From Arcuatula senhousia (taxonomy: Eukaryota > Mollusca > Bivalvia > Mytilida > Mytilidae), in contig OZ020306.1 in the NCBI GenBank assembly GCA_963971305.1, positions 54,968,686-55,032,685 on the forward strand: a stretch of 64,000 nucleotides of DNA. The letters are read 5' to 3'. The notes under the pieces are model-generated. The model saw only the letters and a list, made by a program, of their open reading frames with translations. It did not search any database and was not told the DNA's origin. How positions within the stretch are numbered: position 1 is the stretch's first letter; each line of letters begins with the position of its first letter. This document shows, piece by piece, positions 39,801-51,800 of this stretch. Position numbers and translations under genes: made by a program.

Positions 39801-42800
39801 AATCATTGTACAAAATAGGTCTTTTTAATTATTTTTAGAATTTCCATTACTAAAATCAAAGGGAGATAATTTGTATAGAATGAATAGGAAAATATTCAAA
39901 TTTCATGAATATCTTGAAAAAAAAGGCGACCCTATGTTTTTTTTTCATACAATTTCGAACAGCATAAGTAAAGGGACTTTCCTTCAGATTTTGGGCTGAT
40001 TCTATAGTAGGAATTCTTCTTTATTTGCCTCTATTGCTTTTCTTCCTATATATTATATATAAAAATATTGAAACTTTGCTATTTCATGAAAGAAGCTGTA
40101 AGAGCTCTAAAATGAACGGTGACCCCCCATTTTTTAATTGATTTTATTTATGCAATGTGTCAAAAATGAAAAAAAATCTATAGTATAATTCTAATAGCCC
40201 TGAGACACCTAAATGGATGCTATGTCATGTACATTTATTAATCTTATTCCATGTTCTGTATTATATTCATAATTTACATTTTCAAATTTTCTTATATACA
40301 TATAGTACATTTATCTGGAAGTAGATTTCTTTGATGTTCTCAAAGTTAAGAATGTAAACAACCAAATGTTTTAAAGGGAAACAAGAATAAGTCCACAAAA
40401 CATAATGCCCTATCACGCAACATTTGGGACAAACTAACGAAGGACAAATGGACTCGGACACTAAATGCCTTCTACTTTCATAGATGAGGCAAAATATTCC
40501 TATAAGTTAATGTTCTATAAGGAATAGAGAGGTCTAGCTTTAATATAGTTTCACATGGTTCATATTTTGTTTTTATTTCAACACTCTTAAAATTCAATTT
40601 GATCCTTTAAACTTTTTCATGATATGTCTATGATGAGCTCTTTTTTTTAAAATGTTTTGCACATAAAAACTTCCATGGAAGACGTATGTCGCCTGCGTCT
40701 TAAAATATTTGGTAAACAGGAAGTAGAAGAGTTACGGGCATAATATCACTTTACACCATATAGTACCATAGGAGGAAGCTACATACCAAATATCAAGAGG
40801 TTTTGACTTGTTGTTTCCCTGAAAACTGCGACAAAAATTTTGTGAAGCCCCTGGACAGGGGACGCAGGGGCGCAGGACGCAAGATAACAGATAGTGCCAA
40901 AGTGACCCCTATATGTCGCTTCTGCAACACGTTGCAGGCGACATAATAATGATTTTTTTCTGCATAAAACAAACTTACTTGGTAAATATCTGTATGAAGC
41001 TATCTTTCTTGAGGCATGTGAATGTGTCCTGAGGAGCTAGCACCACAATATTTTTGATGAACTGGCACACAGCTGATATGAGGGCTGGGGTTACTATGAT
41101 GGGACAGTCAACATCTCCCTGGGCCAGAGAACTAGCAGTACTGTCTCCCTGCTGGACATGGGCTGAGAAAAGATAAGAAAGGGTATTAAACAATTATATA
41201 AGTGTGAAGCAGAGTTAACTATCATAGGACAGAGAACTAGCAGTACTATCTCCCTGCTGAACATGGGCTGAAATTAGATAATAGAATGAAAATAAAGTGG
41301 ATATAAAATATATGAAAGGCAGTATTTATTAACAAATAGAGGACAAGTTTTCCCCTAACCAAAGAAATATAAAGGTCGTTGTACTAAGAGAGAATTAAAT
41401 GAAAATCAGAGTGAAGTATAAGCCTTAGTTCAACCCACAGGAGAGGACAAAAGTCACAAATAAAGTATACATGATTTTAAAATAAAGTCAAAAACACTGA
41501 AAATATATGCAGATAAAGATACATGTAGGAATATTTATCATATCTGTTATAATTTGAATTCTCAGTGTCTTTTTAAAGACAAGTTACATGTAGTTTAACA
41601 AACTGGATTAATTATGGAATTTCATTAAACAATAATAGGGTTACTGTTGAATTATACTGTTTCAGAATAGTGGTACCTTTTTCAATGGAATTTACATGAC
41701 ACCTACAAGTTGGACAATACCCAAGATTTATAATTTTATTAAGTCTGAAAATTGATTTGACCTGTGAAAACTCCAAAATTACATTGTTAATAATGATGCC
41801 ACGTCAAGAAATCGTGACTGAAACAACAAACATTCAGCAATGAGCAAGGGGCAGTTGTGTATTTACGATTTACTTGCAACATTGAACAAATAAAATAATA
41901 CATTCCAGGTAGGGTCACTATTTTCTGCTAAAGACAAAATGATTCAACACTTTTTAGCACTAAATAAGACTGTTTTCTTTTAATTTCATTGCCGCCCTCT
42001 ACAGAGTAAAATGACCCATTTCAATAGCCCATAGAACCAGTAACAAGAGGCTCCCAGGAGCCTGAATCGCTCACCTGGTCTGAGTCAACCCTAAAACACT
42101 AATCTAGAGCTAAATGAGCTGAACACTTAAGCAAGCAACAGCTTTTCTCTGTCTGCTATAGTTTTCATTCACTAAGCCAAATACATAAAAAACGTTATTT
42201 TAGGGGCCATATCCCCTATACAGGGTCATCTGACAACTTTGACCCAATGAAAACTTTTGTAGAGCTAAATGAACTGACCATTTAAGCAAGCAACAGCTTT
42301 TCTCTATCTGCTATAGTTTTCATTCACTAAGCCAAAAACATGAAAAAACATTATTTTAGGGGACGTAACCCCTATAAGGGGTCATATGACAACTTTGATC
42401 CTATGGAGACTTTTGTAGAGCTTTATGAGCTGAACATTTAAGCAAGCAACAGCTTCTCTCTATCTGCTATAGTTTTCATTCACTAAGCCAAAAAAAAAAA
42501 AAGGAAAAAACTTTATTTTAGGGGCTGTTACCCCTTTAAGGGGTCATCTGACAATTTGACCCTATGAAGACTTTTGTATAGCCAAATGAACTTAACATTT
42601 AAGCAAGCAACGGCTTTTCTCTATCTGCTATAGTTTTCATTCAAAAGACTAAAAACATGGAAAAACGTCATTTAAAAGGGCGTAACCCCTATTAGGGGTC
42701 ATCTGACAACTTCGATCCTATGGAGACTTTTGTAGAGCTTGATGAGCTGAACAAGCAACAGCTTCTCTCTATCTGCTATACTTTTCATTCCATAGGCAAA

Positions 42801-45800
42801 AAGTATGAAAAAACATCATTTTAGGGGCCGAAACCCCTATAAGGGTTCATCTGACAACTTCGACCCTATGAAGACTTTTGTAGAGCTAAATGAGCTGAAC
42901 ATTTAAGCAAGCAACAGCTTTTCTCTATCATTAATAGTTTTCATTCTATAGGCCAAAAACATGAAAAAATGCTATTTTTCACCTTTAAAGGGCCGTAACT
43001 CCTACAAGGGGTCATCTGACAACTTCGACTCAATGGAGACTTTTGTAGAGCTTTTGATGCTGAAGCAGTAGCGTGGCATCAGATTTCATCTATCTCTTAT
43101 ACTTTTTGATTTACAAGCCAAAAACTGTAGTCTGACCCCCTAGTCTATTTTTAGTAACGGCCGCCATGTTGTTTGGATGGCCGTCACCATTTGTGCAATC
43201 TTGGTAGAGGACATCCCATAGATGAAGTGTGCAAAGTTTCAAAGCAATCCCTTCAGTAGTTTCAGAGGAGAAGATTTTCAAAGAAAAGTTAACGACGACG
43301 ACGGACGACGACAGACGACGGAGGAAGACGACGACGGACGCCAAGTGATGGCAATAGCTCACATGGACCTTCGGTCCAGGTGAGCTAAAAATGATGTAAA
43401 AATTACAGATAAATGTTGGTAATGGACATGGTCTGAATTTCCCTCTATTAGGTGTCGAAAGAGGAGAATGAGGTTTAGTATTAGGTCAGTGAAGTTTTTG
43501 TGCCATGAAGCACCTGTTGTTAGTATTAAATCATGGGGCATATCAGTTTAGGTAAAAATTAAATAGATCTCACCTGTCCAATAATTTCTGATCAAATGGT
43601 CAGTTAGATACATTTTAATTTCTACCTGAATTGTCATTCTTTTCATGAGATATTCTAAAACATTTCTTAAGACATCTAATTGGTAAACCTGTTGGTGTGA
43701 TATAAATTCAATTAAAAAAGGTATGACTATTCTGAAATTTGAGTATAAACCTACAGAATAACTAAGTAAGTAATAAAGAAAGACATACCACTATGATGAG
43801 CTCTACTACTGCTTGATGTAGACAGGGTGGTGTGTCTTCTGTCACCAAACTGTAAAAAAAGATACAGAACATTAGAACATGTAAAATCAAAGATATGTTA
43901 TATGTGCATTTGTTTATGGGTATCCGACTAGACCTTATTGGTGCTACATCATCTCAATAATATACACGTATAATAACCATGTTTACACACATTTTCTGAT
44001 TTAAAATAACAACAAATTAAAGAATGTCATTACAATAATCTTTAAAAACATGCTATCTTTATCATTCATTTACACAAATTTTGTCCTTACATAGTTGGAA
44101 AGTAAACCATTATAAAACACAAGATGTGGAATAAATATACAATGCACATGACATTTGTTAGGTAACCTTTCTTACCTGTGTACTACTGTGTTGTTGACTG
44201 TCTGACAGTATATCACCTGTAAAAATGTATAAAGTAATTTAGTTTTAGAATCAGACTTTTTTAAAGTAATCTTATAAGAATTATGGACACCTAATTGGTT
44301 TCATAAGCATACAACAAGCAGTGCTTCTTCTTAAATAAACTTTATAACTTCAATGCAAAAAAAATTGAGGACACAGATTTTAAAATTAAGCAATATCTTT
44401 TATTTACCCACTGATGACCAAGTATAACTTACCCACTGATGAAATAGTTGAGTTAGAGCTTGGTGGACTGTGGTGGGTTAACTGTGACCAAGTACTTGGC
44501 TGAATCAATGGTTGAGCATAAAAGTTGGACAGCATGACAAGGACTTCTGAGTAAAACTGGCTGTGGTGGAGCAAAGCCAGTAAGGCACTGAGTCCAACTA
44601 AGGAAACCTGAAGGAATAAAAACTTTTAATAAAATTTAAAATCAAGAAGAAAACATTCACTATGCAAAGTATGGATTGAAATAATTGTCAAGCTACTGGT
44701 AAACTTATGAGCCCTAAAATAATATAACTAAATGCTTTATGATTTCATTTTTGGAGAAAGAAATGAGCTATACCCCAAGCACATTAAATGAGCCCTTAGC
44801 AGAGTTTGATAAAAGGGTTCAATCAGGCAATTTATAAAGTTTTATTGGCACTTTACATACCCTGAACTTATAGCTTATTTCCCAATCCAGTCATGCAAGT
44901 GTAAATATATACAAATAAATTGCTTATCTGAGTTCACTTTCATCTCTATGGTAGTACAATGTACCAGTTACTGATTGCAGCTAAGTTGTGTATTTTGTAG
45001 CATTGTTTCTTTGTTTGGAGACGTTGAGATTTAAATGTCCCCTTTGGGATATTTCTATTGCTTTTTAAAGAGAATTTTTAAAGATCTGGATTTGAATATT
45101 TTACCTCAAACTCTGTGTCAGTAACTATAGGACCTTGCCAGGCCCCTGACTGTAGCTCTACTGTACCACATGGCATACTTTGAGATGTCAAATTCACTAA
45201 TAGCAAAGCAGCCTGAAATAAAATAGACGGTTAATTTATACAAAAACAAACATATTTGTGATTTTTTAAATTGCCGTTTCTGTTGGTTGTATCGCTTACA
45301 CTTATTCTACATCTCTTTATCGTCTATTGTAGTATGTGAATAACTAAATTTTAACAATCTATCAAATTAAACAATGAATGGATTTCTTTTAAGAGGATGT
45401 AGGCATGAGACTGAAATACTAAACCCCACTATCAAAAATTAAAAGACTGTGAATATTAGTTGCTGAGAAAGCTTTAATCTTGCCTATAGCCCAACATCTA
45501 CCACTTTATAAACAAGAATTTTCACTCTGTAAAATTTTCAAAGGATATATGATTTAAAATGGTTTTGCTGCTTTCAATTGGTTTACAAAATAGTTTTTTT
45601 TTTTATTTTAAGTTGTCTATCAAACTTCCTACAAAACAAGAATATTTCAAAAAGACAAGACATCCCATCCCGTCCCATCTTGCAATATGGAAAAGTAACT
45701 TTAACTTAAAGGCAATACTGATTTGGGACAGACAGACAAATGGATCAGGACACTTTTTGTCCTCTATTTCATAGGTAGTGCATAAAAATATTTAATACCT

Positions 45801-48800
45801 GCTGTCTAACCATACTGCATTCTGTCTGATCTAGAAGTATACTAAATGCTGCTCCCCATATGCCCCCTGGGATATGTTTACAGTTCAAGGTCATCATGAT
45901 ACGACCTGCATCAGTAGAGGTCAAGGCCACAGCTATACCTAGTCCTGCAGTTCTAACCTGCAATAAAAGAAAGAATGATGCCAATTTTTAGAAGGGATCA
46001 AAGATGAATGTCTAGTGTCATTGATGCACCTTATGTGTGTAAAGACTCCTTTAAATTGTTATGAACCATAACCTTATTCTACTCCCTAGCAGAAATTTTT
46101 CTGAATTGGGCATCCTGTTTTTGCTTTAGGTTTTCAATTATGTTCTAAACTTTAAACTATAGCAATTATTTTGGCACAATAAAAACTGGCTTAACCTACC
46201 ACTTTTTGAAATGCATGTGCAAAATAAGAACCATTGTGATCTTCAATTCCACCGCTGTGATTTGGCCTTGTTTTGTCTTTTCATCTCTGACATTGAGATT
46301 GGTCATCCCAGTTCAGTATTTTTGTTATTACCTATATTAATTCACATACTGAAGTTCAGATTTACTATTCACTAACATGAGATATTCTTTAAACCTTTTG
46401 TACCATCATTTTTTCTATCATTAGGTTATACAGTTATCCCAACATTACCTCAGGGTCCCTATAGGCCCGGAGAGTTAACATCCAGTTAAGACCATTCTCC
46501 ACAGTCCCTGTACCAGATCTGTTCTCTTTGTAGCCCCATTGTTTAGGCCATTCCTATAAAAATAAAAATTGTTTTAAAATAATAAAACTGTCATATCATG
46601 TCAAAAATTTCATATTTTGTTACGATGTAAAATTAATTTTCCTAACTACTGGTAAACAACACAGTAGAAGGGACGTGCTTAACATTCCCTCCCTGGGCAG
46701 CCTTGGTAGATTATTTTTCCAGGGTTGAAATATATATAAAACAGAACACCAGTGACCTCTGTTTTGTATGGGACAATGATCTTTTTAACAAATAAAAGTG
46801 TACATTTGGAACAACCTAGGTTTCATATTATGTAGCTATGTCATTACCCTGGTTATTCTTGTTCTGTCCCAAGAGAGTGACAATTTTCCTACCTAGGGCT
46901 CCCTGGGTTTGAATTTCGAACGCAAGCAAGGGCTGTCCCACTTATATTGACATGGAAAAGTGGAAGTAGTTTATTTTCTGGTGGTAGGGGGTTAACATGC
47001 ATTTTGTTTTGAGTGTGAATTGATTTTTGTTTATATTGGTGGAAGGTCTTGAACAAAGTGCCTCCCCCTTTCCCATGTAAATTTTAATGGAACATTACTA
47101 ACTTATTTAGAAAAAGACAAGACCCACCTTATCATCTGACAGTGTTGCCATTTCATATGACAGATGCCTTAGGCACATAGTGGCAGCCTTAGTCACACCT
47201 TTCCCCATGTAAGACATAGATGTACCACCTCGACCAATGTGGAAAGCTGAGACAACCTGAAACAGAACAAGTTCTTTATTAGAGAAACATAGTGGCAGCC
47301 TTAGTCACACCTTTCCCCATGTAAGACATAGATGTACCACCTCTGCCAATGTGGAAAGCTGAGACAACCTGAAATTAAATGGCAATTTCTTTAAAATACT
47401 GTGGTTTCATTAATATTTATGGGTATCAATTTTCATGGTTTTTGTGGATGGCCTTTACCCATCAAATTTGATACCAAATTCTTGCCCAAGAAAATAAATT
47501 AATCCATAGTATTATTCCTGTTTTTAGCTTTTACAGAACTATTTCAAAGCTAATACAATGGAGAATCCTTTCTTTCTTTAAACTTTCAAAATGAAATACA
47601 GTTGACAAGAGTGGACAAGCTCATTTAAATAACTCATTTAAAAAATAATTTTCTTTTTCTCCGATATATTTGCCTTTGGCATAATTGGGACACTATGACT
47701 TTGATTAAACAGAGACTTTTTTACTTTTTAGTCCCCTACCGGCGAAAGCCGAAGGGGACTATAGGTTTGCGCTCTATCCGTCTGTCTGTCCGTCTGTCAC
47801 GCCTCAGTTTTCCGCACTTTTTTTCTAAACGCTTATAGATAATGAACTGATTTTTGGTATGTGAGTTTACCTTGATGAGTTACAGATCAAGTTTGAGTTT
47901 CGTGCCGGTCCACAATTTTTTATGGGAGTTATGGCCCTTTGAACTTTGAAAATTCACTAAAATACCAGTTTTCCGCACTTTTTTTCTAAACGCTTATAGA
48001 TAATGAACTGATTTTTGGTATGTAAGTTTACCTTGATGAGTTACAGATCAAGTTTGAGTTTCGTGCCAGTCCACAATTTTTTATGGGAGTTATGGCCCTT
48101 TGAACTTTGAAGATTCACTAAAATTTCAGTTTTCCACACTTTTTTTCTAAACGCTTATAGATAATGAACTGATTTTTGGTATGTGAGTTTACCTTGATGA
48201 GTTACAGATCAAGTTTGAGTTTCGTGCTGATCCATAAATTTTTATGGGAGTTATGGCCCTGTGAACTTTGAAAATTCACTAAAATACCAGTTTTCCGCAC
48301 TTTTTTTCTAAACGCTTATAGATAATGAACTGATTTTTGGTATGTGAGTTTACCTTAATGAGTTACAGATCAAGTTTGAGTTTTGTGCCGGTCCACACAT
48401 TTTTATGGTAGATATGGCCCTTTGAACTTTGAACATCTATTGCATTTTTCTTTTCTAAACTTTTTTTATTGTTCCTTGTAGATAATAAACTGATCAAGTT
48501 TAGGTATTCATTTGTTTGACAAATTGTTACCAGTGACTGAAATATGAGGCCGGTAGGGGACTAAGTATTGTTTTGCAATACTCTCAGAATGCTTGTTTAT
48601 TTTGTGTTTAATTTGTTTATAGTTAACTACGATTATTATATATTTTTTTTACTGCTGCATGCTCTTCTTATTTATCTACTAGTATATGTGAATTTGTTAT
48701 ATTCTAATGTAGGGGAGAAGACCACGTAAGTTTGTTTAACTTGTGTCCGATCCCCGTTTGTTCTTTGAGCAAATAAAAATTGTTATAAACTAATTAATCA

Positions 48801-51800
48801 GTGAGTGAGAAGTTTAATTAGTTGTGCTTTACTAAAACATTACCTCTAACAAACAGTTGAGGACTTTTGTACACAGTGAAGCACTCTCAAGATCTGTACT
48901 CTCTTGGCTCCAACCTGGTCTACAAAAATAACAAACATAAATGTGAAAATATTTGACATTTTTTGTTGCAGATAAGTCAAATACAATTTCGGTAAGAAAA
49001 TATTAGGATAATTTTGATTATACATTAAACTTTTACCACAATAAAATCTAACATCAACAAAGGAAAAAAAATCACATAAACTTTAATTTTCACAAACATT
49101 TCAAAAAATTGCTTGTTTTCTAGCAAAGAGAAGAGTAGGCACTTTTAATGTTAAAGCTATAAATCTGCATCAGTAAATTTTCCATTCACGAAGTCACAGC
49201 TTCCGTAATACAGGTTCGGTAATTACCTTGCAGTAATGTGCATAAGACACTGCAGTGTCCCTTCTAGAGAGGCCAGGTTGTAGAAATGTGGAGCATCAGT
49301 GACATTCAACCTCTGTATTAACTGGTGGGTCAAGTCTCCTCTTAACTGCTGGAATTTCAATCTGAAACAGAATATTAATCGATTTAAAGTTGATGGTTGA
49401 GATTTGAATTCTTGATTTACCTTGAATGTACAGTTTTACAAGTAAAGAAATCAAACACTTGTTGACCAAACTGAATACCAAGGTATATTATCTTTACATA
49501 ACTGATGTCCAAGAGCAATAAAATTTTGTCATGCATTATCTGCATGGTAAGTTCTTTTATATCCAGCCTCATCAATTTCCATCAAGTAATTAAAGGGGAG
49601 TTGATAAATTATCAAACAGACAAGGTGATCCCCTTAGAAAAAATTTTGAGGTGAGAACCACACATTAGTTATTGAATATAATTAGTTTATTAATGCAACT
49701 AGAGACTAGTACAGTCATGGCATACATTATAAAACAATGACAATAATATACATGAATAATAACAAATTGACATAGAGAATATGAAACAAACATATAGTTA
49801 GTAATATAAATATTTTATATTAACTATTGGAACTAACTAGGGTCTCCTTCCTCAGTTCTTATGACCGATCTATAAAAGAGACAACAATCCCAATTTCTTC
49901 AGGTGTTGACAGGTTTAAAATTTCTATTAGTTTTTCATTACTATTAAGAAGATCAAAATTTGGATACCAATCTAAAAGGTTTTTAAGAAATGTATCCCTT
50001 TCCTTTTTGTTAATTACACAATCTAAAAAGAAATGCTGCTCATCATCTAAAGCATTACAGCTTTCACATAGTCTCAAATGCCTGGGAATTCTTAAATACC
50101 TACCAGTTTCAATATATAATTTATGGTCACTAATTCTAAACTTTGTTATGTTTTGACGTACTTTTTTATTTGGATGTTTTAAGTAAAACTCCATTTGATT
50201 TTTTGTTACTTTAATACTTTTATACAAGAACAACTATAATAGTTGCTTATAAATAATCATATAATTCCTATAACACACACCTCCTACATAGTAGATATGG
50301 TAGTTTACTGTTGTACGTTGATATGAAAGACAGGAGTTCTTTATCTAGTGTCCTGAAAAAAATAATAAATAAGAATAAAAAAAAAAAAAAAAAAAAAAAA
50401 AAGTATTTATTTAAATGGTTTTTTTTATCAAAGTGCAGTATACAATTTGAAAGTGAACACAAGTTTTACCCTGTTTTCAAGTCATTGGTTTCTATAACAG
50501 AAATATAAAGATAAAAATGTTTGAATTCAGACAGTTTCTTTGAACAATGCATACAGTGACATAGACAAAACATTTTTTGGCAGATCATTTTTTATTAAGT
50601 CGGCAGCTTGTTTTTTATTAAATGAAAGTTGAAAACTGTCTGTTTTTTACCATTTAGTGGTCTCATTTATCATAACACTTTCAACCCCTTTTGTTAGTTT
50701 TTTATTATGCAAATGTGATTTTTTTTTATTTCATAACCCACCTTTTGATGTTAACATTTTCAGGGACATCTCTGGACTCTCCACTAACAGATGCTCTGTG
50801 TAACAGACCAATCAGAGGGCCTGATGATTGATACAGCAATTCTCCTACCAACTGTAAAGTGTTATCTGGAATCTGATTGGCCATTCTGAGGGATACAGAT
50901 ACAAAGTTTAGGACTTCCTGTAGAAGGGACTCATCAGTAGTGTTAGATGGAGTGATCTTTAAGAACCTGAAAAGAATGTAGAGAGGAACCATTTAAAAAA
51001 CTGTAATATAGAAAATGTTGAAATTTAAAACAAAATACATTCTCTAGAACAGTAAATTCAAATTTAAAAAAAAATGTTTTTACTGAAATTTTTTAAAATG
51101 TTGAAATGTTCTACAAATTTACTCAGTCATTCATGCCTTATTTCATATGTCATTAAATATGATTAATAACTAACAATTATACCATTAATAACTAACAAAT
51201 ATATGAATATAATTACATGTACTAAAACATTATGTAGTATATTCATGATTTACATGTTATCAAATGCTGTTAAAGTACTATTTTGTGAGCATAATTTTTG
51301 GTAAATTGAGAATAAAAAACATATTTAGATTCACCATTTTGTTTGATTTCATACAAATTTATTACCAAAAACAATGTGAAGTTCCATAATCATATGGAAT
51401 CAAATGTCATAACTTGTCTTACCAACATAAAGCACAAAATAATTAACCTTAGAAAAATTAAAACTTAATCATAAGTCACAATTTGAAAATAATTTATAAA
51501 ATATGTATAGAATAGCAGTCTTCCATGGAAGACATATGCTGCCTGTGTCTTAAAATATTTGTTAAATAGGAATAAGTAGATGAGTAACATCACTTTACAC
51601 CATATAGTACTATAGGAGGAAGCTACATGCCAAATATCAAGAGGCTGTGTCATGTAGTTGCCCGGAAAACTGTGAGGGCAATTTTTGTGATGCCACAGAA
51701 CACAGGACGACGCAAGACGACAAATAGTGTCGAAGTGATTCTATATGTTGCAACATGTTGCAGGTGACATAATAAAAATGTAATGTTCTATCTAAAATTA

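Noticed and set aside
43789..43849. Alternative frame LVTEDTPPCLHQAVVELIIV for rotatin exon 14
   Set aside because: Looks protein-like, but would need a different acceptor in exon 15 and a different phase in exon 13. The frame that joins all neighbours without changes was kept, with lowered confidence.
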